From assembly GCA_963573305.1 (NCBI GenBank), contig OY754332.1, positions 47,405,559-47,469,558 on the forward strand: a DNA stretch of 64,000 bases, written 5' to 3'. Below are positions 21,450-32,592 of the stretch, piece after piece. Both the position numbers and the translations under genes were made by a program. Source of the stretch: Pyrrhosoma nymphula. Taxonomy: Eukaryota; Arthropoda; Insecta; Odonata; Coenagrionidae. Numbering within the stretch: position 1 is the first letter of the stretch; every line of letters starts with the position of its first letter. Below the pieces are notes generated by a model, which was not told the DNA's origin, did not search any database, and worked only from the letters and a program-made list of their open reading frames with translations.

Positions 21450-24070
21450 GGAAGAGCGCAATGGGACACTAAAGAAGAGGTCATGGTTCACGAGAGCAGT
21501 GCCCCAGTTATGGCAAGCGGCAAGTATTTTGCGATCACGCTCAATCCACAGGATTTTCCGAACATTGCCAAAAATTTCGTTTCGATCCCAATATTGTCAT
21601 TAATATATTATATGTCGGCGTATTTGCTCGGCGGATCTGAGACAGAATCAACATAGGTAATACTTCGCAGTATATCGCACTCTGTTTTGTCAACAACCGT
21701 CGGTTCCCACGCTAGACAAATTTCACTTTTAAAAGATCCTCTTGAAATGACGCACGCGGATTGTCAAACTCATTTAATACTTCTTAAATAATGGTGATAA
21801 TGGGCGTTACGATCACGAGAACACCGGGTATTTTCCACAGAATGTTATTTAGGTACGGCTACTGTCTACGCATATTTTCAATGCAATTAAATCTACAAAG
21901 AAGGTAAAATCTTTTCTTAAGCAGATTAAGCCTTGGCTGTTGACTTAAAACAATTTTGTAAATGAAAATTTCAAGAAATAGTTGTGACCACCTTCTGGGA
22001 ATCCTTGTATTAATAAATAAAATTCTTGCAATAATTTCTAAGCTGTTATATGTATAGTTTATGTCAATTGTTTGCCACAACCAGCTAATTCTACAAATTA
22101 TATTAAATCACTTTTTTCTATCTATAAATTTCTATATATCTATAGATTTTTTAAGATGGTCAAGCTCTGGTTGTTGACTAAAAAAATCAGTGCGAACACT
22201 TTAGCAAATCGTTGTAACCTCTTTCAGAAATCTCGTATTTAAAAACAATTTTCTGCATTAAATTTCATACTGATACAACTGGAGTGATAATTTTGTTGCA
22301 TGCATTGCTTCTTTGTCCTGAAGGTGCCCCCGGCAAAAAGCAAATGCCTTCGGGGTCACCTAAAGCTCCTATAAACTATTTTTGCTATGTGATTATGTAA
22401 TTCTTGGTCATTTCAAATGGATATAAATTATTACAATTAAAAAATATGCGTCATCTTCATGTACCTGAAAATTATGCCTATGCGTCATTTCTATACTTTA
22501 CTAGTCATATCTATCTACAATTCTGTGGAAAATACCTAGTGTTCTCTTTCATCATTTCCATTCATCCAACTTCCACAAAGACACGCCTGAAACCACCGAG
22601 TTTACCCAAGATAGATATTATGAGGACCGTCGGGGACTTTATTTGGTGGAATTTAGAAATTATTATCAAAGATGAATACTTCCACTTACAAATGAAGCAT
22701 GTTTTACGTCCATACGGTCATAGGTCGTTAGAATGAAGTGCGGAATATTAAGAATTATCACCTTTGCTGATGACCAAGAGAGGCCGACGGCAGCCCTGAA
22801 TTCTTCCCTACCAATGCCTTCCCCATTTCCCCGAAGGCTCTTCTTCCCAGCATTCCTCTTCATTTGCCTTCCGTATTCGCCTCCTCGGCTTTCCTCGCAG
22901 GACCTTCCCTTCTATATTGCCCCTCACAAATCTGATACGGCCAAATGGCGCTCAGGAGAAATTACGAGTCCGAGGGCAATAGAAGGGAAACATGGGAGTC
23001 CCTACGGTCACGAGCAAGCATGACTCAGGACTTTAGAAAGGTAGAAAAACGGCGCACAAGGTTACTTCCAATACCGAGGGAATTGCTCGGGCACCACTCT
23101 AATGCAAACCTGGAGATGAGGCTACTGAGGGGGAATCGGAGGGAGAAGTGACATGGACAAGAAAGTACACCCACGCGATTCGTGATCATAAGAAAAAGGC
23201 CAAAGGAAAAACAAAAATTGGATCGGGTTGGTGTGCTTTCTAAGAAATTGGCATCGCATCCCTATAACACGCATTCGAATTCCGGGAGCGGCGAAGATTT
23301 TCTTCGGAATCTCGGTTCGTACTTGAGTGCTGCGCGGAGGGCAGTTCAAGTGCAGTACGCCGCCCGTGGGATGGGACGTTAAATTGTGAACCCCTAAAGC
23401 ATATCACGTTATGCGTCTCTCTACCCTGCCATATCTCCCACATGGAATAGTTTTTTTGTGATAATTTTTGCATGTTAGAATGACTGCAAATAACAGCACC
23501 ATAATTCTGCGATCGTTTTTTATGTCAGCAAGACTGAAGTTAAAACTAATGGTCCCCGTGATGTACGAGTACAGCGTCCATCCCGTATGGGTAAAATGAT
23601 GGAATCTGTAGCCAAGGTTTCGCCTGAGTTTATTAGCATCATCAGGGCTTCGAGGATATATGGTATCTTATTACAGATAGCTTACCATGAACGTGTTCCT
23701 GCACTGCAGTACGGCTGTGGAAGTTGTTTTATTGGGCTTTGCAATAACATCCATCATTTCAATGGCTAGGCTATTAGATGCATTTCACCATTATCAATAA
23801 GATACAATTTATCCACGTTTTTCGAAGCCCTATTGATGTTTATAAACTTAAGCGAAATGTACGCCACGAAATCCTGAGCCTTTGCTGTTGACCAAAACTC
23901 AAGATCGAAAATGTTTCCCGAAGGCAAACGGTTCAATACGAGAAGAGGTAAATGAAAGACAGTACCGCAAAGTCCGAATACCATAATCCTAATTTTGCTC
24001 TCATTGAATACGCCATTACTATTATTGTTAACTGTCAATGTCAAGATCCTCACCAGGAGAGATGGACCAT
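21450..24070. other. Unassigned, with dispersed degenerate repeat
   Basis: A motif of the type gg(c/t)tgttgact(t/a)aaa with similar flanks occurs at about 21932, 22169 and 23885, suggesting a degenerate roughly 240-bp duplication at 21.9-22.3 kb plus one remote copy. 22.4-22.74 kb holds a 110-codon plus ORF and 22.73-23.02 kb a 96-codon plus ORF, neither recognised. No clear gene. Confidence 0.35.
23611..23650 (-). repeat. Solo hammerhead-like core
   Basis: The minus strand at 23617-23645 reads CTGATGATGCTAATAAACTC, then AGGCGAAACC. Boxes CTGATGA and GAAAC are intact, with a GC/GC closing pair between them. No long inverted arms were seen around it, unlike the foldbacks. Confidence 0.5.
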
Positions 24071-24072
24071 TA

Positions 24073-24608
24073 AGGTGGCTGGAGCGGTGATAGTTGGTCA
24101 TTGAGAGCTCATTTTAATTAGTTTTTCGGTGAGTAAAAAACATTCTCAGTCCACATTTCATTTGGGTGCATGTTTACACGCTAGGACTCGACATACAGGC
24201 AGCAAGGGAAATGATTCAAGGTTCATATTTTAATTTTTTTTCCTTTAACTAAAGCATGTTGTGACTAGTCTACGGCACGGTATTCGAAATTATACTGAAT
24301 TATTTTTTCTTCGAATATATTTGACTCGGCATTACAATTGGATATTTGTCAGCAACAATGTTAATAATCAGAAATTCATTTTAGCTTTTAGCAGAAACTC
24401 CGTAAATTATTACAAAATACCTGTCATGTGCTATGAGGCTAAGTGTTAAAATAGCACTGAATTGCCAAAAAACAGAATCGGTATGATGTATTTTTTTCAC
24501 TTTTACATGCAATTTTTTCACTTAACACATTAGATATCACTAACGTACACACATGTACGCGAAGTTTCACGCAAATCTGTACATAAACAGAATTCGCTCC
24601 AACCACCT
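24073..24608. mobile_element. 536-bp TIR element, family A copy 2
   Basis: Begins AGGTGGCTGGAGCGGT after TA and ends CGCTCCAACCACCT, one mismatch from copy 1. The right flank reads TCAT rather than TA, so the right target site has mutated or been lost. Internal landmarks match copy 1: gactcggcattac, atatttgtcagcaac, and gtttcacgcaaatctgtac. Confidence 0.85.
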
Positions 24609-25420
24609 TCATACGCGATGCGTAAGAGCAGAGGCGAGGAGGAGTAGGGCAGTGGGGCTCTTCCGCCGCGCGCGCCCTTCCTCTCAAGGGCTCTCCCACG
24701 GCCGCCTCCGTGTCCGCCGTGCAATAACCCCTTTCGGAGACATTCAACACGCGCATATCGATCACGGGGCCCTTCTCCGCCCCTCACCTGCCACGGACGG
24801 AACAATCGATATTTAAAAGCGTGGCGCACACGCGTGGCGCACAAGCGTGGCGCGGAGGGACTGGGCGTGCCGCGACGAAGGACCGCTGAGTGACAAGGGC
24901 ACCGGAAGGGCTCGACGACGGGGTGCGTCGGGCTGCGTGATGCCAAAAAAGATAATCGCCGACGTAGAAATGATTACATCTATCGCTGACGATAGTTGCG
25001 CTTACCCCGCGGACCACACTGGGCCTGCTCCGTACACCACGTACACCAGTCTCGGGTCGTCAAGGAGGGTTTGAGATGTGTGCCAGAGGGGACGATGCTC
25101 TCACACAAGTGCTTTCGTCGCCAACTTTCTAAACTGCCTTCGCGTGCCGTGTAGCGCGGTGATGGAAAAACTTCGTTCATACCATTAAGGCCTCTCACAG
25201 TTCCATCCTCCACTCCCTTCTAAACTTTAATGGCATAGTTAAGTCCTCTTCAAAAGAAACCTTACAAATTAGGAGTCGAAAAATTCCTAAGCCCCGAGTT
25301 GATGACGATGTGACAACGCGGAAGAACCATAACCGTAACTGATTATTTATTTATTTAAATTAAACCAAAAAACAGATGCCAAGCCATTTCTATTGTGACG
25401 CTTAGACGTTGGAACGTGTT
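24609..25420. other. CpG-rich island with short tandem repeat
   Basis: 24.61-25.08 kb is one of the most CpG-rich parts of the window. At 24818-24853 a GCGTGGCGCACA unit repeats about three times. Overlapping ORFs on both strands (138 codons minus) look compositional. It could be a promoter CpG island, but no exon could be tied to it. Confidence 0.4.
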
Positions 25421-25423
25421 GTC

Positions 25424-25500
25424 CAATTAAATTTCGAGTGGACAGAAATAAATTATCATTTTATAAACTCCATATAGCTGTTCCACCATATCTCGCCCGG
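25424..25500 (+). repeat. Half copy of foldback-type repeat end
   Basis: Reads ttgtccaattaaatttcgag, tggacagaaataaatt and then ctgttccaccatatctcgcc. This matches the right arm of foldback 2 (agtggacagcacaattactg ... ctgttccaccatacatcgcc). Only one arm is present. Confidence 0.5.
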
Positions 25501-27350
25501 CATCGTTGTTATTCATTCCCATTCTCCTCCATTCACTAATTGTTCCCATTTCATGCGGATCACCTCCTGGAACGTCCTCTGCGTCTTGAGTGTCATGAAC
25601 TTTTACGAGAGCTGAATCAATCGCATCACACCCCTTTTGGGCATCTTTTACGTTTTCTACGGCGGCACTTGCGTGACTTTCATTTTATTTTTCGCTTCTT
25701 CTACGTCCTACACTCCGTTAAGACCATGTCCAGGAGGAGTAATGACGATCGACTGCACCGCACTCGTCTCCATTGAACATCAAAGGGAATATGGAAAAGT
25801 AATGCAAAGTCACCCACTGCAAAAGATAATTTCAACTATCATTTAAATAAACTCACGGAATATATGACAGTATTTTTTACCTTAAATTGGCTGTAAATAC
25901 TACTTTTATGAGATTTCTATATTGCTAGAAATTCATGGTATTGAATGAATAAAGATGACACGTCTTTTATTTACAAACAATCCCCTGAAGTGATGCACTC
26001 ATTCTACAGAACTCAAGGGATAACACAAGAAGGCATCGAATACCTGGCGAGACCCGCATGAACTTATTCTAATCCCAAAACATTCGTGACGATACCAAAC
26101 CTGTTCCCAAAGAATATGTGCGAAAACTCCGTAGGAGCGTGAGGCGGTTGCTGAAAAGGCCTACACAACCGAAGGTTATTTTTGCGATTTTATTAAAAAC
26201 ATTAAGGCAAGAAATTGTTAATTTTTAAATGACAGAGAAAACATACAAAATACACACAAGAGCATTTCTGATGCGATTTTTTAATCAAAATTCATTTTTT
26301 CAATTGTGTCACTCTGGAGCGCCCACCACCATACCTCCCATCAAAATTGGTTTTCATTTTTGGGAAATATTTAGAAAAGTATCGCTAAACAAGGCTGATT
26401 ATAAGGTATCATCAGAAAGACTAGATCACTTTCTTCATAATCAGGCCAATTTCAATGCAAATTTTTCCTGCATTTCCACCTTTAGGTGATGTTTCACACT
26501 AAAGGAAGAATTTCTGTCGCGTTCATAGGAAACACTCGGTGAATCAGCAAACCGTGAAGGTTTAAGGAAGCCAATTCGAGATAAGACAAGACTAGTAGTA
26601 CTGAGTTGACGACACTAAAATCTTAGAACAAGATCAAGTCAAAACGAGGAGTGAATGACTATTCATTGTGGTTCAAGAAAAAAATGTCGGCAATTTTTCC
26701 ATTATACATATGAAATAAGGTGAAAATAATTCACATTAACTGGTGTCGGAGGCTATAATAGAGCATGAGGTATGGCGTGACGAATGGTGTAGAAATGATT
26801 ACGGAAGGCCGTATGAATACGACACGAGTGAACCTCGGGTAATTTCGGGATGTGAATGGCTATAGGTTTTTTTAATCATTTAAATTTTTAATCATTTTAA
26901 TGCGATGTTTTTTTCATCATTTAAAAAGCTTTGGAGGCGACGGGTGTGAATATTCGCGTGCGGACTCAGTGCACTCCAGGAAATAAGGGGGAAAGGTGAT
27001 GAAGAGGTTGAAGGAAAACATTTGTTCACTTTTGGACTAATTAAAGGAAAAACAGAAAAACTATAAATATCTAGAGATAGAATAGATATCTAGGGATATG
27101 ACAGTCACAGTTTCTTTGGATCGGTGGGGCAGATGGTGACCAAAAATAGAGAGTACATAGGATTTTTCCAACTCATTCGCGCTAGCAAAGGCCTTGTCGA
27201 TACGAGAATCTACAAGCTGGGTTCTAGAAAAACATATAAAGCCATTGAGTTGGATAAAGCCAGCAGAATTAAAACTAAAATTTCTTTCGATGCATTTACA
27301 AATCCGATAAAATGAGTAGAAATCAACGCGCAATAACCAACGCATAAATG
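25501..27350. other. Unassigned sequence
   Basis: ORFs of 60-115 codons on both strands, none recognised. The minus frame at 27061-27408 (115 codons) overlaps two plus ORFs. 26.86-26.94 kb has a short tttaatcattt repeat. No RNA gene or element end. Confidence 0.4.
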
Positions 27351-27356
27351 TGAAAA

Positions 27357-27373
27357 CATATATAATTGTTTCG
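27357..27373. repeat. Inverted partner of the 27.87 kb motif
   Basis: The sequence acatatataattgtttcg is the near reverse complement of cgaaacaattatatata at 27869-27885. The two flank the small gene candidate at a distance of about 500 bases. Confidence 0.4.
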
Positions 27374-27577
27374 GACCTGCTGGGGACGGCACGGCTGGCG
27401 ACGGGCACGGCTGAGGGCGGGCCCGTTTCAGTTAATCTTGCGTTAGCCTTTGCGATAAGGAGGTTATCCTGATCCCGAGTAAGGGTTACTTATTCGTCCT
27501 CAAGTGTTCTTTTTCTTGGAGGTTAATGGGGGTTGGATGAAATGGTGCATTTTGAGTAGTTGCTATTGCGAAGTTCC

Positions 27578-27613
27578 TTATATAGCGGACTGTTCGTCGT
27601 CCGTCGAATCAGT
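27578..27613 (+). promoter_or_regulatory. TATA box plus TCAGT initiator
   Basis: TTATATAG at 27578-27585 lies about 31 bases upstream of TCAGT at 27609-27613 (A at 27611). This spacing and the TCAGT initiator are typical of arthropod RNA polymerase II core promoters. The predicted start would give an 11-nt leader before the ATG at 27622. Confidence 0.55.
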
Positions 27614-27621
27614 CGATCACG

Positions 27622-27852
27622 ATGGCTAAGAGTGTGAAGAACGCTGCTCCTGCTGCGGGTTATTGGGTGTCTACTACCTTCGAGGATGCCGTGACTTTCA
27701 TAACGGCATATTTGGAGGAAGTCAAATCCATCAAGCTGATACTGCATCCTTCGGCTTTCTTCCTAAATAACGAGGAGGAAGTGGAGATACACCTCGGCTG
27801 CAATTTAGACACTATTTTGGATGTGGACATGCTGGAGGTGGACGATATATAA
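27622..27852 (+). CDS. Small acidic protein candidate, 76 aa, function unknown
   Basis: A single-exon ORF with a good start context (cacgATGg). The protein begins MAKSVKNAAPAAGYWVSTTF, has an E/K-rich middle and ends with an acidic tail (MLEVDDI). No signal peptide or membrane segment is visible, and no family was recognised. A TATA/Inr pair fits a start 11 nt upstream, and a hairpin follows the stop at once. Even spread of residues, with few low-complexity runs, favours real coding over chance; a captured or viral-type compact gene is possible but unsupported. The overlapping minus ORF (27660-27878) is probably a shadow. Confidence 0.45.
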   Translation: MAKSVKNAAPAAGYWVSTTFEDAVTFITAYLEEVKSIKLILHPSAFFLNNEEEVEIHLGCNLDTILDVDMLEVDDI

Positions 27853-27886
27853 TTGTTATAAGTGTATATACGAAACAATTATATAT
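27847..27886 (+). terminator. Hairpin directly after the small ORF
   Basis: ATATATAATTGTT at 27847-27859 pairs with AACAATTATATAT at 27873-27885 (13 bp, perfect), leaving a loop of about 13 bases. It overlaps the stop codon. No AATAAA signal was seen next to it. A role in 3' end formation is inference. Confidence 0.4.
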
Positions 27887-27952
27887 ACGGCATTCACTTC
27901 CCACCGCGATTGATTCGTTAATTGTTTTCCGCCAATATCCTTTGTCGCTTCG

Positions 27953-27975
27953 GAGAAAGAGAGAGAGAGAGAGGG
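27953..27975. repeat. (GA)n microsatellite
   Basis: agaaagagagagagagagag followed by aggg; about nine GA units. Confidence 0.85.
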
Positions 27976-27979
27976 ATTC

Positions 27980-28555
27980 ATGCAAGCACAGCATGATTTC
28001 GGGTGAAAAAAAACTTCCGTCACAAAAACACAAAGGACCGCAAAAGGGAGGTGAGATAGTACTCGGCTTTGTTTTCCTAGTAATGCCGCATTTCCCAATC
28101 GCGTTGATAATACTGTTGCCGGCGTCGCGTTCGTCAATCCATGCAGTATCTCAGCCGGCACTTCAGTCCCCACCCACGGGCAATCAGAAACTAAATGCAT
28201 TTCATGAATTACTCCCGCGAGATTTCGTTTCTTTAATGTTCACACAATCGTCAGAACTTCGTGTCACGTGAAGATTCCCTACGTGTGAGTTGCGTTGCAT
28301 ACCTACCAAGGATAGAAAAACTGCAAGTGAGTGGGTGATAGTGTGTAATTTAAACGGAACAGCGAAGGAATTCGCAGCAATGAGAAGCGAAGATAAATTA
28401 TTATTTTTTCCACCATGCGATCGGGAACTGATTAGAAGTTAACATATACTATAATCTAATACACCGCCAAAAGATGCGATGCCTAAATGATCCACTATAA
28501 AGGATGACTCCACTGAACTACCACGTACTTTTTTTAGCATGAAAAGTAGGACTTT
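27980..28555. other. Unassigned sequence
   Basis: A 109-codon plus ORF (27942-28271) and a 114-codon minus ORF (27856-28200) overlap; neither is recognised. No repeat end was found. Confidence 0.35.
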
Positions 28556-28559
28556 TAAT

Positions 28560-29115
28560 TTTGCCATAAAATTTAGACGTACTTATTAGCTCAAGAGGAT
28601 TGTTTGAAAATATAAGATTCTAGAATTTATCCCACAAGAAACACATTCACTCCATCACAACAGCACCTAGTATTACACTGGTCGCGAACGAACTCGAACG
28701 ATAATTTACGCATAGCTATCAATGCATCCATTTCCACTAGATGGAATAACAAATGGGATAACACAAAGCCAATATTGTTGCATGCTACGCCCTACTGCAA
28801 ATTTTATATCTAATTTACACCCCAAGAACATTGTTTGAGGAAAAAAAATCAACAATTTATAACATTAGAAAGAGTAAGCACTCAATCACAATTCCACCAA
28901 GTAGTAAGACAGTAGCAAATGAACTTGCAAAATAATTTCCGCAGAGCTAATAATACATTCATTCATTTCCACCGGCCAATATGAAATGAGACTACGTAAT
29001 TCCAATATCCTTTCAGGCTTTGTTTCATTGTCAAGTATATATTTTATTTTTAGCTGCAGAACCTTGTTTGAGGAAGTAACAATCAACAAAGTATTCCAGA
29101 AAAAACTTACTAGCG
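28560..29115. repeat. Degenerate tandem repeat, about 240-bp unit
   Basis: Landmarks repeat: catcacaacagcacctagta (28655), atcacaattccaccaagtag (28887); ttgtttgaggaaaaaaaatc (28831) and ttgtttgaggaagtaacaat (29068); catttccactagatgg (28729) and catttccaccggccaa (28964). Two full diverged units and a partial first one are present. Confidence 0.6.
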
Positions 29116-29669
29116 AAAAAACACAGTTAGGGGATGGGTCAGGGGATCCGCCCGCAACCTCCAAGTGACAACGCCGCACCGACTTTCACCACGCGACCGG
29201 CAAAGACGACAACCTCACCGCAGCGCTAAGCCTGCTAAAATTCTCCGTTGTTTATTAATTCGTTTAAACCCATCTCGTTATGTGTGTTAACGATGGCGAT
29301 TGTTTTGAAATACTGCTATTAAGAGCCATAAAACAAGACCACGTTCGTGTTTTAGACCATTTGTTACTAATAGAAAGTTATTCCATATAATTGATAACTT
29401 TTTATAGAAAATTATTAAGATTTGAAATTTGAAAATAACAAATGATATGCTTTTTCCGCACTGTATAAAAATTTCGTATCGATTGATCTTCACTTTTCTT
29501 CTTTATGGAATGTCATAAAGAGCGGTCCGTTAGAAAACACTAAAAAACGGCCCATTTTTGTTCTAATCGCTATATAAAATCATAAGTGAATCGTAAAATT
29601 AATTTGTGAGCATGATTAGACGCAGAATAAAATAAGCTAAAGTTAAAAGTAACTTACATTCATGTAGGT

Positions 29670-29860
29670 GTACTAGATAATTCTTAACCTGTATACAAAC
29701 TTGGGTCTACATAATTTTTGCAACGACAGTAATAGCCCATCACAATTCCACCAAGTAGTCGGCTGGTAGCGAATAAACTCGCGCGTTGATTTCCGCATGG
29801 CTATTGATTGTAATTTATCCATTTCCGCTGACAGCAATATTAAATGGAATTCCGCAACAT
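29670..29860. repeat. Separated copy of the 28.6-29.1 kb repeat
   Basis: atcacaattccaccaagtag at 29739, tttccgcatggctattg at 29792 and catttccgctgacagca at 29819 match the tandem units in order, with about 560 bases of unrelated sequence between. Confidence 0.6.
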
Positions 29861-30310
29861 GTCCAGAATCGCTGCGGGCTTGAAAAGAGCGGAAAAATGC
29901 GGCGCCGTTACCCCCTTGGCGTTTCAATCAACCCTGGATGAGCAGAGCCACATGGAACTCGCTGTGGAGTGGACGGGGGAAAAATGCTTGAGGGAGCAGG
30001 GTGGAGGGGAGGGGAAGAATAACAAGAGAGGGGGGGAGCGTACGCATTTGATTACGCGTAGGGGGACGCTCGACTGTCTATAAAAGAGGCGCGACGAATG
30101 TACACTTTGCGCTTGTATCGATGAAACGGAAATTCGCGTGGAATTCTCACACCTTCTAATACTTTTTTCTTCTTTTCACTTCTAATGCTATTTTCTAATA
30201 CCACGTAGATTTATTTACCTCCTCCCAAACGCTAAATACGCTCCGAGAGGAAAAACAGGAATGCATCCACTGTCGAAGCACTCCTAATTTTCACAATCGA
30301 AACATTCAAA
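29861..30310. other. Unassigned, partly GC/purine-rich
   Basis: A 79-codon plus ORF (29844-30083) with a G-rich 3' part; not recognised. A TATA-like ctataaaag occurs at 30078-30086, but no downstream exon could be supported. Confidence 0.3.
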
Positions 30311-30494
30311 TAATGAAAAGTAAAGAAAACTTTGTAATTCCACATAAATATCTAATGTACGACCTAGGTTTCGACGTGGCACGTCACCATCTGGACGACA
30401 CCATATGATGCCACATGATGACGTCCCACGTCGAAACCTAGGTCGTACATTAAATATTTATGTGGAATTACAAAGTTTTCTTTACTTTTCATTA
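30311..30494. repeat. Foldback repeat 5 (hammerhead-like)
   Basis: Arms of about 70 bases, almost perfect: taatgaaaagtaaagaaaac at the left end and its complement at the right end. The centre carries ATGATGACGTCCCACGTC followed by GAAACCTAGGTC on the plus strand, and the same GAAACCTAGGTC on the minus strand. ACCTAGGT is self-complementary. Confidence 0.85.
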
Positions 30495-30499
30495 TGTTA

Positions 30500-31370
30500 A
30501 GTCGATTCCATGAAGTCACGCCCGAGCCAACGAATTACAAAACATTCAAATGGGCTGGACTCGGCTCTCCAGTCTCAAAGCAAACAAATCCACTGCGGAC
30601 TATCACAACCGAAATGCATTTACCGGCCTTCGTGTCAAAACACCCGCTCGTCCATTTGCGGGAAATTACTCTTGAGCTTTAAGCTCTCCCCTGCAAACTG
30701 TTATCCATTTAGAGTACACGCTGTTTTTGAAATGTATTTCAAGGAAAAAGACTCACTCGTTAACCGTGAATGATAATTAAGGATTAAAAATAAAAACGCG
30801 AAAAAAGTGACCATAATTATACGAAAAGTTACACAAACTCCTCTCGCACTCCGTTATATTTAGAAATCAACTTCTCGAATTATAACAATACTGTTTCCGT
30901 TCGAATGTCCGCAATCTCTTCGCACGGCCAATGCCGCTACACTACCGGGGATTGGCTCTCCGCACACCTCCGTGCCAAAGACTTACGTCGAAGGGGTTGA
31001 GACGCCGCACGGCCCCCGGGGGAGGCGTGGGGTTGGGTTGGGGGGATTTGTTTCACCGGCAAAAGGGGAAGGAAGCGTCGGCTAGCAAGAGTTATAAGCC
31101 TCACGGGGACGAGTTTACCCAACGGCCGTGGTACGGGGTGGGCGGGGGCGGGAAGTGGGAGGAGTGCTTGGGGGAGGGAATCAATGAACTGCCGGACAGA
31201 GCCACCGCGGCTGGGGGCGGGGAAGGTGCCGAGGAGAGAGAGGGAGGAGTGGGGTAAAGGTCGAGGAGGCAGCCACGCCCTGCGACAGACTCGAAGCCGG
31301 GACCCGACACCAACAACCCCCCTCGCCCATCGACCACGTTTCCGAGCCTCACGATTGCGACGACACGAAT
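30500..31370. other. Unassigned; GC-rich island at 30.9-31.37 kb
   Basis: 30.9-31.37 kb is CpG-rich and G-rich with frames open on both strands (149 codons minus at 31101-31550, running into the adjacent repeat). No domain recognised. Confidence 0.35.
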
Positions 31371-31379
31371 CCTCGGGAA

Positions 31380-32042
31380 TAGGGCTGGGCGGTTTTCCAA
31401 TATCTTGGTTCCAGTATCAATATTTTTTAAATATCGGGGTTCCAAAATCCCATTTTTTGAACGACCAATACCAATATCCAATACATACCAATATCCAGTA
31501 TTGGATATTGGTGGTCGGAGAAACCAATTGTTGTGTTTGGAATATTGCATATTGAAGAATCAATATTTCCAATTGGAATATTGAATATTGGTTTGTCATT
31601 GTTAAAAATTCAAGTACTGAATATTGGAATCCAGCGAGGAGGGTGGACGGAGAGCGTCCTAATCTTTGAAAATAGACGGCGCGCGTTGCACTCAGCGCAG
31701 CACTCCCTTTTCCACCATTATTCATAGCAATAACTAGGGAAAAGAAGCTTACATTGCTTTTCGTGTTTTATAAACGGACATCAACATAATTAACGCAGGC
31801 AGAATTATCAAAACATTGTAAGCAAAATAGATTTACCAGGTTATATTACTATGTTCAATAATTTTCAATACACCAATATTTGATTTTTTTCATTATTTCC
31901 AGTGCTTAAATATTTCGAATATTCCAATATGCCAATATTTTCCAATGTTTAATAGTTTATTACAGGTTATTGATATTGGTCTATTTCCAATATTTTAAGA
32001 TATTGGATATTGATATTGGGATTCAAATACCGCCCAGCAGTA
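31380..32042. mobile_element. AATATTGG-rich TIR element, copy 1 (663 bp)
   Basis: Left end TAGGGCTGGGCGGTTTTCC, right end GATTCAAATACCGCCCAGC, inverted over GCTGGGCGGT. The interior is made almost wholly of variants of CCAATATT / AATATTGG, some as short palindromes (ccaatatccagtattggata). Same orientation and order as 56417-57053. The 8-bp flanks here match in only four positions. ORFs inside are repeat artefacts. Confidence 0.8.
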
Positions 32043-32249
32043 ATTGGGTGTATATAAAGCTCGCAAAATGATTGTCAAATATTTGCCAAAACCTAGGACG
32101 ATTAAATAAACAGTGTGGAGGTTTACGAAGAATTTTTCGTGATCATTTTTGTTGCATGACAACTCAAAACGTATTACCAATTCCAGAGTGTTATTCACCA
32201 AGCATTTCGGAAGCGGCTCCACGGATTTTCAGAACAGTCTCGTGGTAGG

Positions 32250-32592
32250 TTGGGTTATTTGGGAAAGCGAACGGCAACAGAAATCACTTTCACCACTGCG
32301 TTATGCAGCTCGGTAAGGTATTGGGGAATGGAGTTGTGTGGAGAGAAATCCATTATCCCACTCTTATTGAAAGTAGCCCGAGTACAATGTCCCATCCCAC
32401 GGACAGTACGTGAAGTTCTCCCAGAAGAGCACCCAAGTAGAGATCTGTATCCCACTAAAAAGAACCGCTACTGCCGGGATTCAAACACTGGGACTCAGGA
32501 ATGGAAGTCAGTACAATGGCTACCGCAGAAACCTAATCCACACCTTTTTTCCTCGTACACGATTATCGGCGAGGAGCAGAGGGAATACCTGG
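32250..32592. other. Unassigned, with tRNA-like B box on minus strand
   Basis: The minus strand near 32472-32492 contains gtttgaatcccggcagtag, a B-box-like SINE remnant. A 123-codon plus ORF (32250-32621) covers it and is not recognised as a gene. Confidence 0.35.

Noticed and set aside
31101..31725. ORFs of 102-149 codons on both strands
   Set aside because: They run into or lie within the AATATTGG-rich mobile element and reflect its repeats.
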